This document shows, piece by piece, positions 1-12,092 of a stretch of DNA of 64,000 bases; within the stretch, counting starts at the first letter, position 1, and every line of letters begins with the position of its first letter. The stretch covers positions 54,849,356 to 54,913,355 of the forward strand of contig OZ024874.1 of NCBI GenBank assembly GCA_964017185.1, in the 5' to 3' direction. The DNA comes from Rugalucina vietnamica (Eukaryota; Mollusca; Bivalvia; Lucinida; Lucinidae). The notes below the pieces were generated by a model. It was not told the origin of the DNA. It searched no databases and worked only from the letters and a program-made list of their open reading frames with translations. A program made the position numbers and the translations under genes.

Positions 1-84
1 GTGTGTCATGTAAAGAGCATATGGTGAAAATTTCATGCTTGTATCATCAACTGAAGTATTTTCTCATTAAGCCGCTCCACTATT

Positions 85-205
85 AGGAAAACACGTCCGT
101 GCAATAAAATACAATGTACATCCTTAAACTCCACTTTTCCTGATCGTTGCCTATTTGTACCTTTTTATATAGTAAAACTGGGGTATAGAGGGATTTGCCT
201 TTTTT
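85..205 (+). mobile_element. Family B MITE, left half
   Basis: Carries the start of the B element (GTCCGTG…, AAAACTGGGGTAT). The right half resumes at 1757, so the GTCC-rich element at 206-1756 sits between the halves. A fragment related to family E (CTTTTCCTGATCGTTGCC) is embedded at about 134. Confidence 0.6.
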
Positions 206-1756
206 AGCTCACCTGAGCCGTCAGGCTCACAAGGTGAGCTTATAGTATACCCATGCTCCGGCGTCCGTCCGTCCGTCGTCCGTCCGTCGTCCGTCGTCCG
301 TCGTCCGTCCGTCCGTCGTCCACCATTTTCAAAGATCTTCTCCTCTGAAACCGCTTGGCCAATCAAAGCCAAATTTTACATGAAGCATCTATGGGAAGGG
401 GGAACCAATGTGTATATAAATAATCCAGGTCACATGACCAAGATGGCCGCCATGCCCATATATGGTAAAAACCCTTCAAAAATCTTCTTCTCCGGAACCA
501 CTGGACCGATTTCAACCAAACTTTGCATGAAGCATTAATGGCTCAAGCACTACAATGTGTATATAAATCATGACCCTATAATGACCTTGACCTATTTTAC
601 GGCAAGGTCAACATAGGTCGCGAATGCATTTGAATGGGAAAAATTGTTAAATTGCCATTAAAAGGAAAAATCTTGCAGAAAATGAGCAGTAGGACTGAAT
701 ATTAATGATTCTGAAAAAAATTGGGCACCAGGGGCTCATCCGCCCCCACCCCGGGGCAATATACATGTATATCTCCATAATATTCAAACATCTTCTCCTC
801 TGAAACCGCTTGGCCAATCAAAGCGAAATTTTATGTGAAGCATCAATAGGAAGGGGTAACAAATATGTATATAAAAAATCCAGGTCACATGACCAAGATG
901 GCCGCCATGCCCATATATGGTAAAAACCGTTCAAAAATCTTCTTCTCCAGAACCGGTTGACCGATTTCAACGAAACTTGGCACAAAGCATCGATGGCTCA
1001 AGCACTACAATGTGTATATAAATCATGACCCTGTGATGACCTTGACCTATTTTACGGGAAGGTCAACATAGGTCACCAATGCATTTGAATGGGGAAAACT
1101 TTTAAAATGTCATTTAAAGTGAAAGTCTTGCAGGAAATGGGCAGTAGGACTGGATATTAATGATTCTGAAAAAAATTGGAACCCAGGGGCTCATCTGCCC
1201 CCACCCCGGGGCAATATACATGTATATTTCCATAATATTCAAACGTCTTCTCCTCTGAAACCGCTTGGCCAAACAAAGCCAAATTTTAAGTGAAGCATCT
1301 ATAGAATGGGGGAATCAATGTGTATATAAATAATCTAGGTCACATGACCAAGATGGCCGCCATGCCCATATATGGTAAAAACCCATCAAAAATCATCTTC
1401 TCTGAAACCAATAGACTGATTTCAAGGAAACTTGGCGTGAGGCATCGATGGCTAAAGTACTCCAATGTATATATACTAGTAAATCATGACCCTGTGATGA
1501 CCTTGACCAAGTTTATGGCAAGGTCAACATGGGTTGCCTGTGCATCTGAATTGGGAAAACTGTTAAAATGTCATTTGAAGGAAAAAGCCAACAGGAAATT
1601 GGCAAATGGACAGAATATTGAAGATTCTGAAAAAAGAAAATGGCCCAAGGGCTTATCTGCCCCTGCACTGGAGTTAAATACCATAATGTTCAAACATGTT
1701 TATTGGTATATGCAGCTGATCTCAGGTGAGCGTTTACAGGACCATTGGTCCTCTGG
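206..1756 (+). mobile_element. Family A GTCC-rich element with three ~457-bp tandem units
   Basis: Begins AGCTCACCTGAG and ends with CTCAGGTGAGCG plus the palindrome GGACCATTGGTCC, so the termini are inverted. Just inside the left end is a run of GTCC/GTCGTCC repeats (about 265-320). The body repeats with a period of about 457 bp: the landmark CATGACCAAGATGGCCGCC occurs near 433, 890 and 1343. No transposase frame is seen. Similar sequences are, to my knowledge, common in bivalves. Confidence 0.75.
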
Positions 1757-1912
1757 TTCTTATTTTTGGTCCAAAATATAGATTGTGTACCCACAACCAA
1801 TATTTTGAAAAATATATTAAAAATATCGAACTTCTTTCGATGAAATTTTCATTTTTTTTACAGCTGAAAATAATCTCTATATGATTCCATGAGCAAGTTT
1901 TCATAATTTTGA
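1757..1912 (+). mobile_element. Family B MITE, right half
   Basis: Contains the degenerate ATAGATTGTG…CAACCAATAT palindrome and the B right end (GAGCAAGTTTTCATAAT). Stops about 20 bp before the first C3-like exon. Confidence 0.6.
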
Positions 1913-1930
1913 GATTTATTTGGTTTTTAG

Positions 1931-2094
1931 CGCAGAGTCGAACTTCTTCTTCGTCGTGGCTCCAAACATGATTCGTTTTGAACACCCAGAGACGGTCATG
2001 ATCAGCGTGTTCGGTCGACAGAGGACGGTGAGGATCTGGTTAAGTCACAACGGCCACAAGTTTTCAGAACACACTGCTGCCACAGTTAGACAAG
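1931..2094 (+). CDS. C3: C3-like exon 1 of window: MG1, N-terminal strands
   Basis: Acceptor follows TGGTTTTTAG; donor is GTAACT. The first base completes a codon from an upstream exon and the exon ends in phase 1. It encodes AESNFFFVVAPNMIRFEHPE and onward, the first beta strands of MG1 (C3-family pattern: hydrophobic strand, P-N-x-x-R, then E-x-x). The signal peptide must lie in an exon before the window. The right end of a hairpin MITE stops about 20 bp before the acceptor. Confidence 0.85.
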
Positions 2095-2160
2095 GTAACT
2101 AAAATGCTACAACACAATTAGACATTTGGGCTGAACTGAACGAGAGTTTGGTTAAAAATG

Positions 2161-2213
<53 letters not shown>

Positions 2214-5200
2214 GGTTGAAAAAGTTGAAAAATAATGCTTAAATACTTATAGTAGATTGACTGGGATTATACAAAGCTGAAATCTGCGCAAAATAAAATC
2301 AAATTTAACATTATTCTACGTTACCCTCGCGTCACACAAATTTGTACGAACTTCGCCTTATTACCATGCATCTTTGAATCGACTGTACATGAATCTATTG
2401 CCGTCGTTTATAACGCATAATAATAATTAAAAAAACTGTATGAGGCTCTGCATAAGAAAACCAACAAAATGCTTGAGCGAAAACAAAGGCGCAGATCAGC
2501 TTCGCGGTAACCGCGAAGCTGAACAGCGCCTTTGTTTTCGCTACACGGATAGTACAATGCCTCTTCTTCTTAAATCCGAATTTCAAGCTTCTGTACTGCT
2601 GCTGTACTGTACAGGCTGGTTTGTGTCGGACCTGGTCGGAACCCAAATTTTTGGTTTTCTCACGCACAAGCTCATATACTGATTTTAATAGATACGCCAC
2701 ACCAAACAACAATAATGGTCAGAGAGAGGGATTTAGTTTTGGATGAACATGACCAGAAGCCGCGGACTATTCGATTGACTGCTGATGTTGATGGAGTACA
2801 GAAACATGAAGACATTCTGATCAAGTACAGCTCGGGCTACATCTATGTTCAGACAAGCCAACCTATCTACAAACCAAATGATTTGGGTGAGTGAATAATG
2901 TGTATAGGTAGGACTCACTTTGGGGACCAGTCGCTAATCGGGCCTCCAATAGTGGCTGTCGTCATCCGATCTCAGTTGTCCGTTGTAGAAATTGACTCGC
3001 TATATATTAAACACTGTTAGGACTACCCAAGTTTTAAAAATACACATTTCAGTTATATGATGATAGGTGTGCACAAAAATCGTACCATCGCCATCCATTC
3101 ACAAACGCGCTGTTTGGATCTATGTGCGTCAAAGGTCAAAATCTTGCTATACACGTATCATAGAAGTACACGCACCACACGAGGCACTGCTTGGTACCCA
3201 AAGAATGGGGTTTTCTCAAACATTTCGTGAGATACTCTTTATAGTTGTCATGTATTTGACTTATCTAGAGACGCATTTTGGATTGCTAAAAATTTTAATG
3301 ACTTCATTATGAAAACATGTCCGTGTAATGTATACCCCCTTGAATCCCACTTTTATACAGCAAAACTGGGGTATACAGGGATATACCTATTTTTAGCTCA
3401 CCTGAAATGAAGGCTCAAAAGGTGAGCTTATAGGATGGCCATGCTCCGGTGTCCGTCCGTCGTCCGTCCGTCCGTCGTCCACAATTTCAAAGATCTCCTC
3501 TCAAACCGCTTGACCAATCAAAGCCAAACTTCATGTGGAGCATCCTTAGGAAGGGTGAACCAAAGTTTATATAAATGTTCCAGGTCACATGACCAAGATG
3601 GTCGCCATGCCCATATATGGTAAAAACCATAAACAATCTTCTTCTCTGGAACCGGTGGACCGATTTCAACGAAACTTGGTATGCAGCATTGGGAACTCTG
3701 GCTCATCATAGTTTATATAAATCATTACCTTTGGTTGACCTTGACCTATTTTACGTCAAGCTCAATTTTAGTAACATAGGCTTTCAGGAGCCTATAATCT
3801 CTCACGGGGCTATCACCTGGTGTAAGTGTTACGCTTAGGAAGACAGAGGTCTATTGGCTGTTGTTTCCAGCAGAGATTGCAAAGTATCCGTCAGTTTGTT
3901 AGTTTTTAACAAGGGTCTTGTCTTTCCAAGCCTTGTCCTGGGAAATTTTTCAGCATTCAATTCAAAGTGTATTATGATAATTATGGTTGAGTACTGGTGT
4001 TTTCCACAAATTTAATCCACTTCACGTGAAAGGTGATGTAAATTGTGCATTCTGGTGCTTTTCTGTTCTTGACAGTTCTAATACATCAAATTTATTTTGC
4101 TTGACTGTGGCCAATAAATTGCCCCAGCTGTGGATTATCCATTAAAATATGTTTACACTAGTCATGTCATGAACTTGAAAATGGCTAATAAAACAAGTGA
4201 TCCTGATAGAGTGCTGATAATCTTTTCTATAGAAATCCAATGCTGGAGAGTTTGCCATCACACTAGGCTTTCGCAATACTATAGAGAAAGCCACTAGCTC
4301 CGGGAGAGATTACAGTTGAACCTGCTGAATCAGCCACCTTTATAAGAGCTCCACCTGCATAAGAGAGCCAGTCTGAAACATTCCCAATCATTTTCACTAT
4401 ATTTTATCTCTGCATAAGACAGCCACCTCCACAAGACAACCAGCAGCCAGTAAAATCAATCCCAAAATGCTTATAACTCTCTATAAGACAGCCACATCAA
4501 ACTTGCCTAAAGTCAAATTTCCCATTTACAAGCTGTTAATTGGACAATTATTATTTATTATTGTATTTAAAACAGTTAATTAGCAGAAAAAATCAATTAA
4601 GTTAATACCCATGAGGCTTTGTATATATTTTTGTGTAAGGAAGCATGAAATGATGTCAACTTATGAAACACATACAGGTAGTCCTTCCTTAGAAAGGAAT
4701 TTTCTTGTGACAGTAAGAATATTTTCTACATGACAACTGCTCTGACTGAACCTTGATAAGACAGCCACCTGTGTATAACAGCCAGCTTAGCTCACTCCCA
4801 AAGGTGGCGCTTTTATAGAGGTTTGACTGTATAGGCTCCTGAGGCTTTTCAATGGAAAAAAGTGAAAACAATGAATTTTCATGAAGTTTTGTAGCCTGTG
4901 ACATGAAAGCTGGTAGATACAGACAACATGTAGAGCTAATGCAGTGTTGTGAGTATAAAATGTCCAGGTCATTTCTTGACCTTTACAAATTAAATGTAAA
5001 ACTTAATTTTCTCAGTAACCACTTGACCAATTAAAGCCAAATTTTATATGTAGTATAGTTTGGATGGAGGTTCCGGCGAAGAAGCTCTCTCACAAAAGAG
5101 AAGTTTTCTTTCTTTATTTGTGTTTATAATTGTTTAGATTTCAGCTTAGGTTGATTGAGACCAGTGAAATATACTTGCTGTGTTATGCTGAACAAGCCCT

Positions 5201-8200
5201 ACACCGTAAAGATACAGATACAGATTTATTGACAAATTCAAAGTTTATTGAGGATTTTTGCCCTTTGAAAATTTTCCCGCCATAGTCTTTGAGTCAGAAT
5301 AGTTTACTGGATTTTGAGTTTATCAGTTCTTGCATTTCCTGTAAGTGACACATTAGGTAGGGAAACCACCCAGCCAGGTGTTTACTTGCAGCTTGTTTGA
5401 AGTGCTTTGGATTTCTGTCAAGATTTCTTGCTCATTGATCAGTGCCAGCCAACTTGCGCGTTTGGTCAGCTAGATCGCTAACCGGCTGGTATTGTGAATT
5501 GTGAGCTCCCCCCCCCCCCCCCAAGTAACCCGGTATATCTTAGATATTTTGACTGTCACTTGTGGTTGCTTATTCAGATTGTTGTTGTTGTTGTTCAAAT
5601 TGTATTTATCACATAATGTTCTACAGGTTGGCCTTGTTCCTTGCTTTAGGCTTTTGTTTTTGGAAGTGGATTAACTCTACATGTTCCTTGGACCCGAACC
5701 ATGACTGCAACATTGGTACCGAAAAAACTTCTGGCAATATTTCACACTTTTTGGCATACTCAAGGAAGCTTGGCAATCGCAGGAGTTCTGAAGGTCTTCA
5801 AAGTTTTAAGCCCTCCAAGGGAACCAACCTGCTCACCCTCATCATCCTGGCTGGAGACATTGAAATGAATCCAGGTCCCAGGTTCCTGTGTCGGCTATGC
5901 AAAAAATACTGTAAAGCTACCGACAAATTTGTCACATGCAATGACTGCGAAAAGCGCTTTCATGCGACATGTGCAAATCCCAGCGAAAAAGAACTTTCCA
6001 GTTTGGAAAATGAAAATGAACCTTGGTATTGTTCAGACTGCAAAGCAGACTGTGGTCTTTGCAGTGGGGCTGTCTTAAATAGTCACAAGGCTGTTCAATG
6101 TGACAAATGTGAAATGTGGGTCCACAATAAATGCTCCCTTGTCTCAGATAACCAGTATGAAAATATACAAAATTCAAATTGTTCATGGATTTGCCCAAAA
6201 TGTGACTTCTTCAACTTTTCGGATTCATTCTTTTCTGATCAATTAAACTTGGAAGAACAAAATAGATTTGCTCCATTGTCAAACGATAGTAGCTGTGGTA
6301 CTAAAACATGTGGTTCAGGTACAAACAAAAATAAATTTATCAGTGGGTTAAAATTCTCAAGCATAAATATCAATAGTATTAGAGGTAAAAAACTTGAGTT
6401 GTTGGCATTTCTTGATCTCCATCAACCTCAGATTGTTGCAATTCAAGAAACTAAAATTGACAACACTATTTCAACTTCAGAATTGTTCCCAGAAACTTGT
6501 CCTTACAATGTGTATAGAAAAGATAGAACTCTTGACGGCGGTGGTGTGATGTTACTTATACACAAAGATATTCCTCATATGCCGATCACTGAATTGGAAA
6601 ACGGCTCCGAATCAGTTTGGGTAAAGGTATTTGCGAACAAAACTTCCCATTTTGTGGCAAGTTGGTATCGACCTCCAGATGGTAAGATAGAGGAACTTGA
6701 GTTATTCAAAGACCAACTTGAAAAGGTGAAAACTTTACATAAAGGAAACAAACCCCCCTCGGTCCATGTCATGGGTGATTTCAACTTCAGAGATATTGTT
6801 TGGCCAGATAGACTCAACAAACTAGGTTTTTCATTGAGCGTGTCTGAAGGTGCAAAGTTGGTAGAACTTATAAGTGACCACGAATTGGAACAGGTAGTGC
6901 ACTTCCCCACAAGAGGACAAAACACATTGGATTTGATTATCACTTCACTTCCCGGACAATTTGTTGATATTCATTCCCCGGACAGGCTTAGTGATCATGA
7001 CATTGTCTCTGGAACTTTGAAAATAGTTATTCCCCCCATCAAGAAACCTAAGAGAAAGGTGTATAAATATCAGAAAGGTGATTATGAATCTATGAAAGGT
7101 GATGCCCTTAAATTTGCAAAGGAGAAATATTTCAACGGTTACTCTGGCACACGGTCGGTTCAAGAAAACTTTAATTTGATCACATCTTTTATCCAGGAAT
7201 CAGTGGATAAACATATCCCATCAAAGACTAGTCGCTCAGTTTCCTCAGTCCCATGGTTAACTCCTGAAATAAGAAGAAAGATTCGTAGAAAAAATGCAAC
7301 TCACGCTAAAGCGAAGAAAACTGGGAATGCAAAATTTAGAACGAAATTTGAAACTTTGAGAAGAGAAATCAAAGCAGATATCAGAAAACAGCATGAGTTG
7401 TATGTAAATAACTTGGTTGGTGATGTTAAGGCTAATCCAAGAGATTTTTATCGGTACATAAATAGTCAGAAAAAAGATGTTCAAGGTATCCCCCCTTTGA
7501 AAAAGCGAAATGGAAGTGGTCTTGCTGAATCAGATTTTGAAAAGGCTGGTGAATTCAATGGTCAGTTTACGGATGTGTTCACCAAAACTGAACATAGCCA
7601 GGTCCCTCTTCTGAATAGAAAAGCCCCGTTTATGGAAGACATAGTGGTATCCAAAGAAGGTGTCACAAAACTTCTGAAAGGTTTGAACCCGTCGAAAGCT
7701 TTAGGTCCTGATGAGCTTCATCCCAGAGTCCTTAAGGAATTGGCATCTGAGCTAGGTCCTGTTTTTGCACATCTTTTTCAACAGTCAATAGACTCGGGTG
7801 AAATCCCCAAAGAATGGTCTTTAGCAAACATCTGTCCCCTGTTCAAAAAGGCTGACAGGTCTCTTGCTTGCAATTATCGTCCAGTTTCCTTGACCTGCGT
7901 ACCCTGCAAACTTCTGGAACATATAGTGTGTTCTAATATCATGTCCCATTTGGATCATCATAAACTTTTGTCAGACAGGCAACATGCATTCAGGAAATCC
8001 CACAGTTGTGAAACCCAGTTAGCTACAGTGATTGATGACTGGGCAAAAATCTTAGACAATCAAGGTCAGGTTGACACATTTATCTTGGATTTCGAAAAAG
8101 CTTTTGACACTCCTCCGCATGAACTCCTTAAAAGCAAATTGTTCAGTTATGGAATTGGTGGGAAGACAATTAAATGGATTGATGCCTTCCTTTGCTATAG

Positions 8201-11200
8201 ACAACAAAGAGTTGTGGTTAATGGCGTTAAATCAGACTGGGCTCCTGTTGTATCTGGTGTCCCACAGGGCACCGTTCTTGGCCCCTTGTTGTTTTCGTTG
8301 CATATAAATGATATCACCTCAGATATTGAATCGGAAATCAGACTCTTTGCTGATGATTGTGTTTGTTATCGTGAAATTAAGAATGTGGAGGATACAGTGA
8401 AACTTCAGAAGGATATTGATCGATTAGGTAGTTGGGCCAGGAAATGGGGTATGAGATTTCAACCTGTCAAGTGCAACATGATGCAGCTGACAAATAAACG
8501 TACTAGTAAAATTCAGGCTTCTTACAAGCTTGAGGGTACTGTGTTGGAAAATGTTGAGAGTATCAAATATCTTGGTGTAACAATAACTAAGGATTTAAAA
8601 TGGAATACTCACATCAGCAATGTGTGTACCAAAGCCAATAGGACCCTTGGTTTTTTGAGACGAAATCTGTTTTCTTGCCCCCAAGATGTGAGAGAAGCTG
8701 CCTATAAAGGTCTGGTGAGACCTATTCTTGAATATGGTAGCTCAGTTTGGGACCCTCATTATGAAGGTTTGATAGATGATTTGGAGAAGGTGCAAAAGCG
8801 TGCGGCTAGGTTTGTAACTAGGAACTATACATATGAAAAAGGTAGTATGACTGGCATCCTTAAAAAACTAAAATGGGAATCCCTGCAGAAAAGAAGGAAG
8901 GATAATAGAATTATATTACTTTACAAAGGTCTAAAAGGGAGAGCAAAAATACCCACGGATGACCTTATCCCCAAAAATAGGCGTTGTAGGAATCAACACT
9001 CCTTGGCATTTCAGATACCTTCAGCAAGTACAAATGCCTATTTACACAGTTTCTTCCCCCAGACCATTAGAGATTGGAATGAACTCCCTGATTCTCTGAT
9101 CTCCTCTGCTGAATTGTCAGATGATTGTGTGTCTAAATTTACTTCTCTTGTGAGAGCTCGGGACTAATCCCCTCCGGTCAAGCCCCATCCCCCCTGGTGT
9201 AGTATTGTCAGTTTGACGTTTCACCAGTAAACTATTCTGATTCTGATTCTGATTCTGAGGAACAAAAGTCTATATAAATGGTCAAGGTCACATGACCAAG
9301 ATGGCCGCCATAGCTATAGATAGCAAAAACCTTTAAAAATCTTCTTCTCCAGAACCAGAAAGCTTATGAATTTAAAACTTGACATGAAGCATGAGGGGGA
9401 GGAGCTCTACAAAGTATATCTAAATCATGAAACTGGGATAACCTTGGCCTATTTTACGGCAAGGTCAACATAGGTCGCCTATGCATTTGAATGGGGAAAA
9501 TTGTCAAAATGTTACTTTATGGAAATGGGCAAATGGACAGAAGATTTATGATTCTGAAAAAATGTACCCCAGGGGCAGGTCTGCCCCCACCCGGGGCAAT
9601 ATACATGTGTATTACCATAATATTCAAAGATCTTCTTCTCTGAAACCGTTTGGCCAAAGCCAAACGTCATGTGAAGCATTCTTAGGAAGAGAGAATGAAG
9701 CATCAGGGAGAGGAGATGTACAAAGTTAATATAAATCATGACCTTGGGATGACTTTAACCTTTTTTATGGCAAGGCCATCATAGGATGCCCATGCATTTG
9801 AATGGAGAAAATTAGTAAAATGTAATTAAATGGCGGGGGTGGGGTGGGGGAGCGGGGGGACTTGCTGGGAGTATGCAAATGGACAGATGATAGTATATGA
9901 CCATAATATTCAAACATCTTCTCTGAAACCGCTTGGCTAATCAAAGCCAAACATAATGTAGAGCATCGTTAGGAAAGGGGAATGAAAGTTAATATAAATG
10001 GTCAAGGTCACATCACCAAGATGGCCACCATGGCTATAAATAGCAAAAAACCTTTATAAATCTTATTCTTCAGAACCGGAGGACCTATGATTTTGAAACT
10101 TTGCCTGAAGCATCAGTGAATTGAGATCTACAAAGTTTGTTGTATAATCATGACCCACATTGACCTATTTTATGGCAACGTCAGTTGAGGTCGCATATCC
10201 CATATCTCAGGAGAGCGTTTACAGGACCATTGGTCCTCTGGTTTTTAATTTTGCTCCAAAACATAGATTGTGGGTACACTTTAGAACCGCCTTGGTGAGA
10301 CGGTTCTAACGTGTACCCACAATCTATGTCGGAGCAAAAATAAGAAAAATATCAAAATATTTCAGTAGAAAATTTTAAATTTTTAAAGCTCAAAATATCT
10401 CTGTTTATTGCATGGGCAAGTTAAATTTTGGCATATAACAGATAAGAATCCCTATGTGGTATATGATTTTCTCACAAGTAGGGACCAGTAAAGGGGTTAT
10501 TTTAAATGTGTAATTAAAATATATACATAATGATTATTACCCTTTAAATGGCCCCAGCCAGCTAAAGCCTAATGACCCCATAATCACTTTGATGACAAGC
10601 CTTTATTGTTGGAGATTCTTCCTGGACTGTTTATTTATTTATTTATTTATTTATTTATTTTTTTTTTTTTTGGGGGGGGGGAGGAAGGGGAGTCCTGACA
10701 GACCACCTTGGCTATACAAGGAGCAAACGGTGCCTCTGAGTGTTATGTTTTTCGATGCAACAAACATGAATTTACGTAGGTATTGTTTTATAATTATTTC
10801 AGTTAAGATACGCTACCTGGCCCTTACAGAATCTATGCAGAACGTTAACAACAACGTAAACGTCACAATGGACGTAATTGTAAGTATTTCCTTTTTATTT
10901 TATAAAACCGTGAATAGATGAACATAATGGAAACAACGACGACCATCAGGAAAACGTGTCCGTGAAATGTATACCCCCTCATACCCCACTTTTATAAAGT
11001 AAAACTGGGTTTAACAAGGGTATACCTATTTTCTTATTTTTGCTCCAAAACATAGATTGTGGGTACTCGTTAGAAACGCCTCAACGACACATGTATCCAC
11101 AATCTATGATTTGAGCAAATATAAGAAAAATATCAAAACTTTTCAGCTGAAAATTTGCAGTTTTTAAAGATCAAAAGATCTTTGTTTTGCATAATGGATG

Positions 11201-12035
11201 CATCTAGAAATCTCAAAGCTAGGACATGACTTCCCATGAAAATATTGTATAAAGGACCTCACGAATGACATAAGTGCAAATGTTTGAGTGTACTTCAATT
11301 ATCCTCATTTGGTGCGTATAAAACACTTATAAAACATGATGCAAACATCCTGTTATGTTAAACCCACCTAAGTGTTCTTGGAATTCAAACTTTCATTTGT
11401 ATCGCAGCCACAGCCTGTAAAATCTAAGCATTTGACAAATACAAAATAAACCAATGTTTATGCTGTCTGGCTCGATTACACGTGAAATATTGATAGCAAA
11501 GGGTCTTTGAAGTAGGAAAGTTTGAAACGGTGATAGGAGTGACAATTTATTTCTAACTGTGCCTTTTCCTGATTATTGCCTACCTGTACCTTTTTAAAGA
11601 ATCTTACTTGCTGAACACTGGCTAGTCTTTAACTCATATAAGCCTGGCGTCTCTTTTGTGGGACATAGGCAAACAGTATAGCCCTAGATGTGACGCCGCA
11701 GAACGCGGCGTTACATCTGGGGCTATTCTGTTTGCACAGAGAAATTTCATTGAAAAATGAGATAAAAAAATAAAAATCACTCCTAACACCCCTAAAAATA
11801 AAAGTGGACTCACCCAATTGATAACTATGGAAGAATCCATTCGTCAAATATGGGTTAATGAATTCGGTTCGGTATCTTAATCATGTTAATTGAAAAGAAA
11901 ATAGAGTTTTCTTTGCTTACATTCGTTTTGTACATCGTTGCGAACTACTGATTCCTGCTTTGTATAACATTACTACTGTGTGGCGTATTTCTTTAATACA
12001 CAACTCGTCCACGGTTGGCTTAAAGATCATAATCC

Positions 12036-12092
<57 letters not shown>

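Larger units (their letters stand above)
5071..9256 (+). mobile_element. CR1-like non-LTR retrotransposon, apparently full-length
   Basis: About 4.2 kb: 5' UTR from about 5071, one long ORF, a short 3' UTR and a 3' tail of four ATTCTG units. CR1-group LINEs typically end in short tandem repeats rather than poly-A. Family A sequence flanks both sides and GAGG occurs at both junctions (5067-5070, 9257-9260) as a possible short target duplication. The coding region has no stop or frameshift, which suggests a recent insertion. Confidence 0.85.
3395..10241 (+). mobile_element. Family A GTCC-rich element, split by two later insertions
   Basis: Starts AGCTCACCTGAAATGA with GTCC repeats at about 3449-3481 and ends with GGACCATTGGTCC at 10225-10241. 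Unit landmarks (CATGACCAAGATGG) lie near 3587, 9289 and 10011. It is broken by a TIR element (3785-4841) and by a LINE (5071-9256); the flanking A sequence resumes cleanly after each. Confidence 0.75.

Noticed and set aside
151..372. Minus-strand ORF rich in R-R-T-D-G-R repeats
   Set aside because: It is the translation of the GTCC/GTCGTCC run in a family A transposon, not a gene.
5932..7484. Several minus-strand ORFs of 72-122 codons
   Set aside because: Shadows of the intact LINE ORF on the + strand.
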